A stretch of DNA of 47,207 nt from Azoarcus sp. Its GTDB lineage: Bacteria; Pseudomonadota; Gammaproteobacteria; Burkholderiales; Rhodocyclaceae. A program made the translations under genes and the position numbers. Where the stretch lies: positions 1-47,207 of the forward strand of contig JACESY010000004.1 in NCBI GenBank assembly GCA_013911595.1, read 5' to 3'. The first letter of the stretch is position 1; the number at the start of each line of letters is the position of its first letter. The notes below the pieces were generated by a model. It was not told where the DNA came from. It worked only from the letters and a program-made list of their open reading frames with translations, and did no database searches. Shown piece by piece: positions 27,001 through 37,301 of this stretch.

Positions 27001-27147
27001 ATCGGCGTCGTAGTGTTCTTCGGTGTGGCCGTGTCGACCGTGCTGACGCTGTTCGTGATCCCGCTGTTCTACGAGCTGCTGGCGCGCAACACCGGGTCGC
27101 CGGACGACATCAAGCACCGGCTCGAAGCTGAAATGGCGCGGCCGTAG
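24043..27147 (+). CDS. RND efflux pump permease (HAE1/AcrB-like)
   Basis: The 1034-residue inner-membrane pump has 12 helices in the usual 1+5 and 1+5 arrangement with two large periplasmic loops. The N-terminus reads VSVKRPVFASVLALLLVIFG, the helix-4 proton relay reads LAIGLVVDDGIIVLENI with both aspartates, and the C-terminal half has GLAAKNGILIVEFANQ. The family exports drugs and other hydrophobic compounds; the substrate is not predictable. It is coupled to the adaptor gene. Confidence 0.94.
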   Translation: MILSDVSVKRPVFASVLALLLVIFGLVSYQQLPLREYPDIDPPVVAIETNYPGAAATVIETQITEPIEEAVAGIEGIEYIESRSRDGESDVVLRFSIGRDIEAAANDVRDAVSRVIEQLPAEADAPEIQRVDADADVIVWWNFASDRHTVAELTDYAQRYLVDRLSVLDGVARVRIGGERAYAMRVWLDRNALAARALTVGDVESALRADNIELPAGRIESHTRLFTVRVQRQFQDAEGFAQLVVARGDDGHLVRLGEIARVERGTVDDRSLFRGNGDPMVGLGIIKQSTANTMDVARGVRDEVTRLNETLPEGMSIEPSFDSSVFIEGAVKEVYSTLAIATVLVVLTIFLFLGSLRAILVPAVAVPVSLVATFIALALFGFSVNLLTLLALVLAIGLVVDDGIIVLENIRRRMDDYGESALLASYRGARQVAFAVVSTTLVLISVFVPISFLQGDIGRLFSEFSLTMAAAVAFSSFVALTVSPMLASKLLRPRDEGRRIVQAVDRVVNALRRRYAVALRAMLRHRALALVAFVALAGGLGWLFTQLESEYAPSEDRGAFYVRVNGPEGATHALMATYMGEVERRLMPYVDSGEVERLLVISPLGGNDAPVYNIGMAIVVLADWNARRPANEIMSEVRGALSDLTGIRASVFMRQGFSQSNQTPVQFVIGGAGSYDELAGWRDTLLDKLEADNPGLIDVDWDYKETQPQLEVKIDYDRAGALGVNIDTIGRTLETMLGSRRITNYIEGGREYDVVVEGERDRQRSPDALENLYVRSDRSGELIPLSNLVELEDFADSRSLSRYNRVRAITISANLGEGLTLGVALEHLEGLAREHLPENVVIDYKGQSLDYQSAGGSVVFIFALGLLVVFLVLAAQFESWVHPFVIILGVPFAVGGGLFGLWVTGSTLNLYSQIGLVMLIGLAAKNGILIVEFANQLRDEGREFHDAVVEASVIRLRPVLMTGITTVAGAVPLILAAGAGAETREVIGVVVFFGVAVSTVLTLFVIPLFYELLARNTGSPDDIKHRLEAEMARP

Positions 27148-27163
27148 GGCAAGAGGCCTGGAG

Positions 27164-27571
27164 ATGCGAGCATTGCTCCTGCATCTTTGGCTGCTGCTCA
27201 GTTTCCGTCATTCGGGCAGCGGGCTGCCTCGAAGCTGGCCACCGGTGTTCGCGCTGATCGTGCTCGCCTCGCTGTTTGCCGCGTTGCGCTGGGAGGTACT
27301 GCACGAGCCCTACACCTTCCCGCGTCCGGTCGAGCTGTCCGCGATCGCGTTCGCGCTGTTCTTCTGGCTGGTGCTCATCGCGATGATCAGCACGCGTTTC
27401 GCCTCGGGCTATGCGCTGGTGTCGATCGGCGCCGACTGCGCGACGATGGTGCTGGCGATGATCGACCTGTTCGGGCCCGGCGTGCGCATGGCGATCCTGT
27501 TCGTCGAGATCGTCGCGCTCGCGCGCCTGGCCACGGTCCTGTTGCGAAGCGCCGGTTCGCGTGGACACTGA
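27164..27571 (+). CDS. Small hypothetical membrane protein
   Basis: The 135-residue protein has an N-terminal basic/serine-rich stretch and three to four hydrophobic helices (for example FALIVLASLFAAL, LSAIAFALFFWLVLIAMIS and ADCATMVLAMIDLFG). It starts 16 bases after the RND permease with a GGAG site and could be cotranscribed with it. I do not recognise a family. No charged residues suggestive of a channel or catalytic site stand out. Confidence 0.6.
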   Translation: MRALLLHLWLLLSFRHSGSGLPRSWPPVFALIVLASLFAALRWEVLHEPYTFPRPVELSAIAFALFFWLVLIAMISTRFASGYALVSIGADCATMVLAMIDLFGPGVRMAILFVEIVALARLATVLLRSAGSRGH

Positions 27572-27611
27572 AGCGTTTATCATCGGGCGATTGCACCGGA
27601 GAGCCGCGCCC

Positions 27612-28238
27612 ATGTCCGAGCACGACCCGCATGCGATCACCCGCCTTGAGGGTCTGGACGCCTTGTTCGGCAGCGTTGCCGCGCCTTCGCTCAAGAAAGA
27701 GATCGACTACATCCACCCGCTCTACCGGCAGATGATCGAGGCCTCGCCCTTCGTCGTCGTGGCGACCGCCGGGCCGGATGGCCTGGACGCCTCGCCGCGC
27801 GGCGACCCGGCCGGATTCGTCGTGGTCGAGGATGAGCGCACGCTGCTGCTGCCCGAGCGGCGCGGCAACAATCGCGTCGATTCGCTGCGCAACCTCGTGC
27901 GTGACCCGCGCATCGCGCTGCTGTTCCTGATTCCGGGCGTGGGCGAGACGCTGCGCGTCAACGGTCGTGCCCGCATTTCGGTCGCCCCGGCCCTGCTCAC
28001 GCGATTCGAGATGCACGGCAAGCCACCGCGCTGCGTGACCGTGGTGAGCGTCGAGCGCGTGTATTTTCAATGTGCGCGCGCGATTGCCCGTTCCGGCCTG
28101 TGGAATCCGGCGCCAGCGGACGTAAAGTCTCGTGTGCCCAGCCCGGGGTGCATCCTCGACGCGCTGACTGGCGGAGAGGTGGATGCGCAGCGCTACGACG
28201 CGGCCCTGCCCGCGCGTCAGCGCGACACGCTGTACTGA
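27612..28238 (+). CDS. Pyridoxamine 5'-phosphate oxidase family flavoprotein (PPOX class)
   Basis: The 208-residue product matches the FMN-binding split-barrel fold: PFVVVATAGPDGLDASPRGDPAGFV gives the first strands and the flavin-binding arginine region, then LLLPERRGNNRVDSLRNLV, IALLFLIPGVGETLRVNGRARI, and a C-terminal VYFQCARAIARSGLW block typical of the MSMEG_1061/DR_2398 subfamily. The function is a predicted FMN-dependent oxidoreductase of unknown substrate. ATG 27612 follows a GGAGAG site. It is convergent with the ABC permease, with one base between the stops. Confidence 0.8.
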   Translation: MSEHDPHAITRLEGLDALFGSVAAPSLKKEIDYIHPLYRQMIEASPFVVVATAGPDGLDASPRGDPAGFVVVEDERTLLLPERRGNNRVDSLRNLVRDPRIALLFLIPGVGETLRVNGRARISVAPALLTRFEMHGKPPRCVTVVSVERVYFQCARAIARSGLWNPAPADVKSRVPSPGCILDALTGGEVDAQRYDAALPARQRDTLY

Positions 28239-28239
28239 T

Positions 28240-29439
28240 TCATTCGGCGCGCAAGGCCTCGACCGGGTCCAGACGGGCGGCGCGGCTGGCGGGCACGACG
28301 CCGGCGATCGCACCGATCACCACCGCCACCGTTTCAGCTGCGACCACGAAGGCCAGTGGCGTATGCACCGGTAGCGCCGGGATCAGCAGCGTCGCCAGTT
28401 GCGCCACGCCGATGCCGGCGAACAGGCCGAGGGCGCCGCCGAGCGCGGCGAGCAGTACCGCCTCTCCGAGGAACAGCCCGAGGATCGTGCGTGGACGCGC
28501 CCCCAGCGCCTTGAGCAGGCCGATCTCGTTGGTGCGTTCGGATACCGCGATGGTCATGATCGTGACGATGCCCACTGCGCCGACGAGCAGCGAGATGCCG
28601 CCCAGCGCGCCGACCGCAGCGGTGAGGATGTCGAGGATGTTGGACAGGGTCGCAATCATGTCCTCCTGGGTCTCGATCGTCACGTCGTCCTGGCCGTGGC
28701 GCGCGGCGATCAGCCGTCGTGCCTCGTCGGCGATGTGCTGCGGGGAGCCACCCTCGGGGTAGGCGAGGTTGATCTCCATCAGCCCCTCGCGGTCGTACAG
28801 CGCGAGCGCGCGCGCCGCCGGAATGTAGATCATGTCGTCCAGATCGAAACCGAGGAACTGACCCTTGGAGGCCATCACGCCGATCACCCGGTAGCGCTCG
28901 TCACCGATGCGCACGCGTTCGCCCAGCGGGCTGGCGTCGTCGAACAGTTCGCGTGCCAGCTTCGCTCCGAGTACCGCGACTGCGCGCGCACTGCCGGCGT
29001 CGTCGCCGGGCAGGAAGCGCCCGCTGGCGACCGGCAGCGAGAATACGCGATCCATCTGCGAGCCGGTGCCGAGCACCATGGTGCGGCGCACGCGACTGGC
29101 CGCGCGCACCTCCGAGTTGCCGGACACGGCCGGAATCACGCCGGAAACATCGGGTAGCCGGGCCAGCGCGGCTGCGTCGTCGAGGGTGAGCGGGCGGGCG
29201 CTGGTGGGCAGGCCGGGAGGCCCCCCGCTGGCCTCGCGCCGTCCGGGGGTGATCTGGATGATGTTGGTGCCGAACTGCGTGAACTCGCGCAGCACGTACT
29301 GGTGCAGGCCTTCGCCGAGCGAGGTGAGCAGAATCACCGCCGCGATGCCGACCGCGATGCCCGACAGGGTCAGAGCGCTGCGCAGCCGGTGAGCCGAGAG
29401 CGCGCTCAGCGTCAGGCGCAGGAAGTCGTTCGCGCTCAT
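28240..29439 (-). CDS. MacB-like ABC transporter permease (second of two)
   Basis: The 399-residue protein has the MacB/FtsX pattern: an N-terminal helix (LRSALTLSGIAVGIAAVILLTSLG), a large periplasmic domain of about 220 residues, then three helices with the ERTNEIGLLKALGA coupling segment and a final RAARLDPVEALRAE. The track extends to 29562, but ATG 29439 overlaps the previous gene stop by four bases and begins at the homologous point of its paralogue. It works with the neighbouring permease, ATPase and fusion protein, probably exporting a hydrophobic compound or peptide. Confidence 0.9.
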   Translation of the reverse strand: MSANDFLRLTLSALSAHRLRSALTLSGIAVGIAAVILLTSLGEGLHQYVLREFTQFGTNIIQITPGRREASGGPPGLPTSARPLTLDDAAALARLPDVSGVIPAVSGNSEVRAASRVRRTMVLGTGSQMDRVFSLPVASGRFLPGDDAGSARAVAVLGAKLARELFDDASPLGERVRIGDERYRVIGVMASKGQFLGFDLDDMIYIPAARALALYDREGLMEINLAYPEGGSPQHIADEARRLIAARHGQDDVTIETQEDMIATLSNILDILTAAVGALGGISLLVGAVGIVTIMTIAVSERTNEIGLLKALGARPRTILGLFLGEAVLLAALGGALGLFAGIGVAQLATLLIPALPVHTPLAFVVAAETVAVVIGAIAGVVPASRAARLDPVEALRAE

Positions 29440-30641
29440 CGCCCGGCCAGCGCGCGGATCGGATCGAGCCGGGCGGCGCGACGCGCAGGCAGCACGCCGA
29501 ACAGCACGCCCGTGATCAGGGCCGTGCCCAGACCTGCTGCCACCGCCCAGTCCGGCGGCCACGCGGGCAATGCCGGGAAAACGGTACGTACGCCCCAGGC
29601 TCCAGCGTGGCCGAGTGCAAGGCCGACCAGCGCGCCGCTCACCGACAACAGCGCGGCCTCCACCAGAAAGGCCGTACGGATCGATCGCGCGGTGGCGCCC
29701 AACGCCTTGAGCAGACCGATCTCGGCGGTGCGCTGGGTGACCGCCACCAGCATCACGTTCATGACCAGCACACCGGCCACCGCGAGGCTGATCGCGGCGA
29801 TGCCCGCGACCGCCAGGGTCAGCGTCCCGAGGATGCGGTCGAAAGTGCCGAGAACTGCATCCTGCGTGATCACGGTCACGTCGAGTTCCCCGCGTCGTTG
29901 CGCAAGCAGCGCCTCGATGGCATCGCGGGTGCCGGCCAGGGCGTCGCGCGAACGGGCCTCGACGAGTATGCGGAACAGGGTGTTGGTGTCGAACATTGCC
30001 AGCGCGGTGGCTACCGGTACGATCAGCAGCTCGTCGGTCGCCATGCCCAGCCCCGAGCCGGCGCGTTCCATCACGCCGACCACGCGCAACCGTCGGTCGC
30101 CGACGCGCACCGTGCGACCGATGGCGTTTTCGGCGCCGAACATCTCGTCGCGCAGGCTCGCGCCAAGCACCGCGACGGCTCCGGCGCTGCGCGCGTCGCC
30201 TTGCGGCAGGAAGCGCCCCTGCGCCATGCGGAAGCCGCGCAGGGCGAGGTAATCGGCTGTCGTGCCCATCACCGTGACGTCGCGCCTGCGTCCGCCCCAG
30301 GCAATTTCCGAGGTGCCGACCGACAGTGGAGCGACGCGTACCACCGCCGGTAGCCGGCGCAGCGCCTCGCCGTCGTCCACGGTGAGGTCGCGTGGTGTGC
30401 TCGTGACCAGCGTGCCCAGGCCGACGCCGCCGGTTTCACTGCGGCCCGGCAGAACGATCAGCAGATTCGCGCCGAGCGCGGCGAACTCGTCCACGACATA
30501 GCGCCGCGCGCCGTCACCAAGCGCCGTGAGCACCACCACCGAGGCCACGCCGATGGCCATCGCGAGCATCATCAGCGCGCTGCGCAGCCGGTTGCCGGCG
30601 GCCGCACGCAGGGCGAAGGCGAGCGTGTCGCGCGGCGTCAT
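29436..30641 (-). CDS. MacB-like ABC transporter permease (first of two)
   Basis: The 401-residue paralogue of the following gene has the same plan: first helix LRSALMMLAMAIGVASVVVLTALG, periplasmic domain, then QRTAEIGLLKALGATARSI between the later helices and a C-terminal RAARLDPIRALAGR. Two distinct permeases with one ATPase suggest a heterodimeric membrane unit, unlike MacB, where permease and ATPase are fused and the protein forms a homodimer. It overlaps both neighbours by ATGA. Confidence 0.9.
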   Translation of the reverse strand: MTPRDTLAFALRAAAGNRLRSALMMLAMAIGVASVVVLTALGDGARRYVVDEFAALGANLLIVLPGRSETGGVGLGTLVTSTPRDLTVDDGEALRRLPAVVRVAPLSVGTSEIAWGGRRRDVTVMGTTADYLALRGFRMAQGRFLPQGDARSAGAVAVLGASLRDEMFGAENAIGRTVRVGDRRLRVVGVMERAGSGLGMATDELLIVPVATALAMFDTNTLFRILVEARSRDALAGTRDAIEALLAQRRGELDVTVITQDAVLGTFDRILGTLTLAVAGIAAISLAVAGVLVMNVMLVAVTQRTAEIGLLKALGATARSIRTAFLVEAALLSVSGALVGLALGHAGAWGVRTVFPALPAWPPDWAVAAGLGTALITGVLFGVLPARRAARLDPIRALAGR

Positions 30642-31333
30642 CGCACGGCCTCGTCTCCGACGATGGCGCCGTCTTCCATGCGAATGCGTCGTCGCGCGCG
30701 CTCGCCCATGGCCGGGTCGTGCGTAACCACGAGTAGGGTCACGCCGCCGGCGTTGAGCGCTTCGAGCACTTCGGTGACCTCCTGGCCGGTGGCGCGGTCG
30801 AGGTTGCCGGTCGGCTCGTCGGCCAGCAGCAAGGCCGGTCGCATGATGGTCGCGCGCGCGATCGCGACACGCTGACGCTGCCCGCCGGACAGTTCCTCGG
30901 GGCGATGGTCGGCGCGCGGGGCAAGCCCGGTCGCCTCGAGTGCCGCGGCGACGCGCTGAGCGCGCTCCCTGGGCGCGACGCCGGCGAGCATCAGCGGCAG
31001 CGCGACGTTCTCGGCCGCAGTCAGGCGCGGGACAAGATGAAAGCTCTGGAACACGAAGCCGATGCGCCGACTGCGCACGGCGGCCTGCTCGTCGGCCGAC
31101 AGTGTCGTCACGTCGCGCCCCTCGAGGCGGTAGTGGCCGGAGTCCGGACGGTCGAGCAGGCCGAGCAGGTTGAGCAAGGTAGACTTCCCCGAACCCGACG
31201 GCCCCATCACCGAGAGGTATTCGCCGGCGCGGATCGACAGCGTGACCGCGCGCAGCGCATGCACCGTGGTGTCGCCGACGTGAAACACGCGATCGATGTC
31301 AGTCAGCTCGATCTGGGCGGCGTCCTGCCCCAC
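30638..31333 (-). CDS. ABC transporter ATP-binding protein (MacB/LolD-like)
   Basis: The 231-residue ATPase has Walker A GPSGSGKST, a Q-loop (FVFQSFHLVPRL), signature LSGGQRQRVAIARA, Walker B LLLADEPTGNLD and the H-loop VTHD. The track extends the ORF to 31585 through the upstream gene. The real start is GTG 31333, placed 4 bases after the adaptor stop with GGAGGA upstream; an ATG just before it is out of frame. It energises the two permeases encoded next. Confidence 0.93.
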   Translation of the reverse strand: MGQDAAQIELTDIDRVFHVGDTTVHALRAVTLSIRAGEYLSVMGPSGSGKSTLLNLLGLLDRPDSGHYRLEGRDVTTLSADEQAAVRSRRIGFVFQSFHLVPRLTAAENVALPLMLAGVAPRERAQRVAAALEATGLAPRADHRPEELSGGQRQRVAIARATIMRPALLLADEPTGNLDRATGQEVTEVLEALNAGGVTLLVVTHDPAMGERARRRIRMEDGAIVGDEAVR

Positions 31334-31337
31334 GGTT

Positions 31338-32480
31338 TCATTCCTCCGGCACGACGCGCACACCATCGCCCAGGCCGGCGCGCTCGAGCGAGGTGACGAC
31401 GCGCTCGCCCGCGGCGAGTCCGGCGAGCACTTCGGTGTATTGCCAGTTGGCGAGCCCGGTTTCGATGGTGCGCAGTGCCAGCGTGCCGCTATCGGGGAGG
31501 TAGACATAGACGCGGTTGCCCTCCAGCAGCGTGGAGGTCGGCACGCGCAGGGTGTTCTCGCGCACGTCGAGCACGATCTCGACATCGGTGCTGTAGCCCA
31601 CGAGCAGACCGCGCGCGTCGTCCTGGCGCACGAAGGCGACGTCGACGTCGACGGTACGGGCCTGCCGCTCGAGCGCCGAGATATAAGGGGCGACGCGTGT
31701 CACGCGGCCGTCGAAGACCTTGTCCGGTACCGCGTCCAGTCGAATGCGGGCGCTTTGCCCGGGGCGTATCCTGGGCGCGTCGATCTCGTCCATCGGCACG
31801 CGCACGTACAGGCACGAGTCGTCGATCAGGTCGATCGCCGGTGGTGTGGGTACGCCCGGCGGTGATGGCGTGGAGTATTCGCCCAGTTCGCCGGTGATCT
31901 TCGCCACCGTGCCGGCGAAGGGCGCGACCAGCACGCTGCGCTCCAGGTCGGTGGATGTGGCTGCGATCACCGCTTCGGCGGTGCGCGCCTCGGCTGCGGC
32001 CGAGGCGCAGGCTGCGCGGCGCGAACGTGCCTCGGACTCGGCCTGCTCGACGCGCGCGGCCGAGACGAAGCCCGCTTCGAACAGCGCGCGCTGACGCGCC
32101 GCGTCGCGCTCGGCATTGTCGGCCACGTTGCAGACCTCGACGACGCGGCTGCGCGCGCTCTCGAGTTGTGCGCGGTTGACCGCCAGGCGCGCTGCGTTGT
32201 CCTCGCTCCACAGGCGCAGCAGCACCTGGCCGGCTTCGACGCGGTCGCCTTCCTTGACGCCGAGGTAGTCGATGCGCCCACCGACGATGGTCGACAACCG
32301 GGTGCGCTGACAAGCCTCGATCTCTCCCGCGCGCGTGTTCGCGACGATGGCCTCGACCATTCCGTTGTCCACCGTCGCGAGTCGAACCGGCAGCGGCGCT
32401 TCGCGCGTCGCCCACCACAATGCCGCCGCGGCCAGAGCAGCGACGACGGCGACGACAGCGAGCTTGCGCATTGCAGCCAT
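31338..32480 (-). CDS. ABC exporter periplasmic adaptor (MacA-like membrane fusion protein)
   Basis: The 380-residue adaptor is anchored by one N-terminal helix (LAVVAVVAALAAAALWW). Lipoyl halves (YLGVKEGDRVEAGQVLLRL and VLVAPFAGTVAKITGELGEYS) surround a helical hairpin of about 90 residues with alanine/arginine-rich heptads and several cysteines. The C-terminal VVTSLERAGLGDGVRVVPEE ends the membrane-proximal domain. ATG 32480 is chosen as the start; ATG 32471 is an alternative. It is the first gene of a four-gene operon (adaptor, ATPase, two permeases). The outer-membrane partner is not encoded here. Confidence 0.9.
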   Translation of the reverse strand: MAAMRKLAVVAVVAALAAAALWWATREAPLPVRLATVDNGMVEAIVANTRAGEIEACQRTRLSTIVGGRIDYLGVKEGDRVEAGQVLLRLWSEDNAARLAVNRAQLESARSRVVEVCNVADNAERDAARQRALFEAGFVSAARVEQAESEARSRRAACASAAAEARTAEAVIAATSTDLERSVLVAPFAGTVAKITGELGEYSTPSPPGVPTPPAIDLIDDSCLYVRVPMDEIDAPRIRPGQSARIRLDAVPDKVFDGRVTRVAPYISALERQARTVDVDVAFVRQDDARGLLVGYSTDVEIVLDVRENTLRVPTSTLLEGNRVYVYLPDSGTLALRTIETGLANWQYTEVLAGLAAGERVVTSLERAGLGDGVRVVPEE

Positions 32481-32552
32481 GAGATTGGAATGTCCTCCGC
32501 AACCGATCATCGCCCGTCGGGCTGCCGCATACAAGCACGTTGCACACGCCTT

Positions 32553-32566
32553 TTGCGCTGGATCAA
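32553..32566. promoter_or_regulatory. Possible FNR/Anr-type site in a divergent promoter region
   Basis: TTGCGCTGGATCAA fits TTGAT-N4-ATCAA at 8 of 10 positions, with one perfect half. It lies between the ABC exporter operon (minus) and the small membrane gene (plus). A single imperfect site is weak evidence; it would suggest oxygen control of one of these units. Confidence 0.3.
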
Positions 32567-32637
32567 AGGCGGGGGAACTTGCGTCGACCCGCAGCGTCGG
32601 ACCACAATCGCACCGATACGCACATACCGAGGTCGTC

Positions 32638-32928
32638 ATGCAGACCCGCGACAAGAAGCTCGACCCCCGCAAGCGACGCTTGCGCCTGCTCAATCACTTC
32701 TTTCTGCTCACCGCAGTAGCCTTCGTCGTCCACCAGAACGTCTTCCGTCCGGCACCGCCGCCGGTCGAGGTTCCGGCGATCACGCAGGCCGTGCAGTATC
32801 AGCCGCAGATGCCGCCGCCGGGCTTCGATCCCGACCAGCTCTCGAACGAGGAGGTCGATCTGTCGGTGCGGCCCGAAGAGCGCATGTACTCCCCGAGGGT
32901 CGAGCGCCAGCCGCCCTCGCGCGACTGA
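32638..32928 (+). CDS. Small hypothetical membrane protein
   Basis: The 96-residue protein has a very basic N-terminus (RDKKLDPRKRRLRLLNHF), one hydrophobic segment (FFLLTAVAFVVHQNVF) and a proline-rich tail (RPAPPPVEVPAI, MPPPGFDPDQ), which the positive-inside rule places in the periplasm. ATG 32638 follows GAGG; the track extension to 32335 lies inside the divergent adaptor gene. I do not recognise the family. It stands alone upstream of mnmG. Confidence 0.6.
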   Translation: MQTRDKKLDPRKRRLRLLNHFFLLTAVAFVVHQNVFRPAPPPVEVPAITQAVQYQPQMPPPGFDPDQLSNEEVDLSVRPEERMYSPRVERQPPSRD

Positions 32929-33063
32929 CGCCGCTCGCAGCGGCCGTCCCAAGCCGTTGTTCGATCAATCCTTTTTTGCAGGTGCAGCTCGGGTACGGGC
33001 TGGGCATTCGGGCCTCGCTGGCGTAAGATAATCGGTTCGCCGAATTTCGCGCCGAGGTGCGCC

Positions 33064-35024
<1,961 letters not shown>

Positions 35025-35028
<4 letters not shown>

Positions 35029-35651
35029 GCGAAGCGGCCCTGCTGGACCGCGGGCTCGCGGAACTCGGACTCGACCTCCCCTCCGACGCGCGTGCCCGCC
35101 TGCTCGCTTTCGCGGCGCTGCTGGGCAAGTGGAACCGCGTCTACAACCTGACCGCGATCCGCTCGCCGGAGCAGGCCGTCACCCACCACCTGCTCGATTC
35201 GCTGGCGGTGCTGCCGCATCTGGGCAGCATCGCGCGGCTGGCCGACATCGGTTCCGGCGGCGGCCTGCCGGGCATCCCGCTGGCCATCGCCCGGCCTGAG
35301 CTGGTGATCACCTCGATCGAGACCGTGGGCAAGAAGGCGAGCTTCCAGCAGCAGGCGAAGATCGAACTGGGGCTGACCAACTTCGCCCCGCTGCATGCCC
35401 GTGTCGAGGACGTGCAGCCGGAGGCGCCGTTCGACGCAGTGATCTCGCGCGCCTTCTCGGAGATTGCCGACTTCGTCCGACTCACGCGTCATCTGCTGGC
35501 GCCCGGCGGGCGTTTCCTGGCGATGAAAGGCGTGTATCCTCGGGACGAACTCGCAGCCCTGCCCGATGGCGTGCGCGTCGTCGAGGCGCAGCCCGTCGAC
35601 GTGCCCGGGCTGGATGCCGAACGACACCTGATCATCCTGGAACGGGACTGA
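35025..35651 (+). CDS. rsmG: 16S rRNA (guanine527-N7)-methyltransferase RsmG (GidB)
   Basis: RsmG uses S-adenosylmethionine to methylate N7 of G527 in 16S rRNA; its loss gives low-level streptomycin resistance in E. coli. The 208-residue product has the family block [25 protein letters not shown] and the SAM motif [17 protein letters not shown]. Start overlaps mnmG; the stop overlaps the parA start (TGATG), so the genes are cotranslated. Confidence 0.96.
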
Positions 35652-36421
35652 TGGCAAGAATCTTCTGTGTCGCCAACCAGAAGGGCGGCGTCGGCAAGAC
35701 CACCACCAGCGTGAACCTGGCGGCTGCGCTGCATGAGGCGGGGCAACGCACGCTGTTGATCGATCTCGATCCCCAGGGCAATGCGACCATGGGCAGCGGC
35801 GTCGACAAGCGTGAGCTGGGCCACTCCGTCTATCACGCGCTGGTCGGCATCGCCGCGTTGGCGGAAGTGCGCGTCAAGTCGCCTACCGGCGGTTTCGACG
35901 TGCTGCCGGCCAACCGCGATCTGGCCGGCGCAGAGGTCGAGCTGGTCGAGCTCGAGCGCCGCGAGACCCGTCTTCGCGACCTGCTCGAGCCGCATGCGGA
36001 CGACTACGATTTCATCCTCGTCGACTGCCCGCCGTCGCTGTCCATGCTCACGCTCAACGGCCTGTGCACGGCGCACGGCGTGATCATTCCGATGCAGTGC
36101 GAGTACTACGCGCTCGAAGGCCTGTCGGATCTGGTCAACACCATCAAGAAGGTGCACGCCAACCTCAACCGCGACCTGAAGATCATCGGCCTCCTGCGCG
36201 TCATGTACGATCCGCGCATGACGCTGCAGCAGCAGGTCTCGGACCAGCTCGAGGGGCACTTCGGCGACAAGGTGTTCACCACCATCGTGCCGCGCAACGT
36301 GCGCCTGGCCGAGGCCCCGAGCTACGGCATTCCCGGCGTGCTCTACGACCGCAGCGCCAAGGGTGCGCAGGCCTACCAGGCCTTCGCGCAGGAAATGATC
36401 GAACGGGTGAAGACGCTGTGA
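35651..36421 (+). CDS. parA: Chromosome-partitioning ATPase ParA (Soj)
   Basis: ParA is a nucleoid-binding Walker-type ATPase that moves ParB-parS complexes. The 256-residue product starts [22 protein letters not shown] (deviant Walker A KGGVGKTT at 11-18), has LIDLDPQGNATMG and ILVDCPPSLSMLTLNGL. The lack of an N-terminal regulatory domain marks it as the chromosomal type. It overlaps rsmG by one base and is followed by parB. Confidence 0.97.
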   Translation: MARIFCVANQKGGVGKTTTSVNLAAALHEAGQRTLLIDLDPQGNATMGSGVDKRELGHSVYHALVGIAALAEVRVKSPTGGFDVLPANRDLAGAEVELVELERRETRLRDLLEPHADDYDFILVDCPPSLSMLTLNGLCTAHGVIIPMQCEYYALEGLSDLVNTIKKVHANLNRDLKIIGLLRVMYDPRMTLQQQVSDQLEGHFGDKVFTTIVPRNVRLAEAPSYGIPGVLYDRSAKGAQAYQAFAQEMIERVKTL

Positions 36422-36452
36422 CGGGCACCTTCGCACTTTGCCGGATAGACGC

Positions 36453-37301
36453 ATGACTCCACCGAAACCCAAAGGGCTGGGCCGCGGCCTGGACGCGCTG
36501 CTGTCGGGCAACCGCGACGACGAGGACAAGGGCGAGCTGCAGACGCTGGCCGTGGGCAGTCTGCAGCCGGGCAAGTACCAGCCGCGCACGCGCATGGACC
36601 CGGGCTCGCTCGACGAGCTGGCCGCATCGATCCGCTCGCAGGGCGTGATGCAGCCCATCCTGGTGCGCCCGGTGGGTGTCGACCGCTACGAGATCATCGC
36701 CGGCGAACGTCGCTGGCGTGCCGCGCAACTGGCCGATCTGGGCTATGTGCCGTGTCTGGTGCGTCCGATTCCGGACGAGGCCGCGCTGGCGATGTCGCTC
36801 ATCGAGAACATCCAGCGCGAGAACCTCAACCCGCTCGAGGAGGCGGCCGGCATCCAGCGCCTGATCGACGAGTTCGGCATGTCCCACCAGCAGGCGGCCG
36901 ATGCGGTGGGCCGCTCGCGCCCGGCGGCAAGCAACCTGTTGCGTCTGCTCAATCTCGCCACGCAGGTGCAGGAGTTGCTGATGGCCGGCGATATCGACAT
37001 GGGCCACGCGCGCGCGATGCTGCCGCTCGATGCGGCGAGCCAGATCCAGGTTGCCAATCTGGTGGCTGCAAAGGGAACGTCGGTACGCGAGACTGAGCAA
37101 CTGGTCTATCGCATGCTCAACCCGCGCGACAAGAAGGCGCCGCCGGCGCCGGACCGCGACCTGCTGCGTCTGCAGGAGGAGCTGGCCGACATGCTGGGCG
37201 CGACCGTGAAGATTCGCGCCAACCGCAAGGGCGCGGGCGAGCTGTCGATCCGCTTCGGCGATCTGGACCAGCTCGACGGGCTGCTCTCGCGCCTGCGTTA
37301 G
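36453..37301 (+). CDS. parB: Chromosome-partitioning protein ParB (Spo0J)
   Basis: ParB binds parS sites, spreads on DNA as a CTP-dependent clamp and recruits ParA. The 282-residue product has the N-terminal KGLGRGLDALLSG, the ParB/Srx core with GERRWRAAQLA, ENIQRENLNPLEEA, and the helix-turn-helix MSHQQAADAVGRSRPAASNLLRLL. I prefer ATG 36453 over the track TTG 36438; neither has a strong ribosome site. The C-terminal dimer domain is present. It overlaps the convergent MFS gene by 4 bases. Confidence 0.96.
   Translation: MTPPKPKGLGRGLDALLSGNRDDEDKGELQTLAVGSLQPGKYQPRTRMDPGSLDELAASIRSQGVMQPILVRPVGVDRYEIIAGERRWRAAQLADLGYVPCLVRPIPDEAALAMSLIENIQRENLNPLEEAAGIQRLIDEFGMSHQQAADAVGRSRPAASNLLRLLNLATQVQELLMAGDIDMGHARAMLPLDAASQIQVANLVAAKGTSVRETEQLVYRMLNPRDKKAPPAPDRDLLRLQEELADMLGATVKIRANRKGAGELSIRFGDLDQLDGLLSRLR

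Noticed and set aside
32930-32977. Terminator after the small membrane gene
   Set aside because: A short GCCGCT-CGC-AGCGGC hairpin exists, but the T tract is about 27 bases further on, so the two do not form a terminator.
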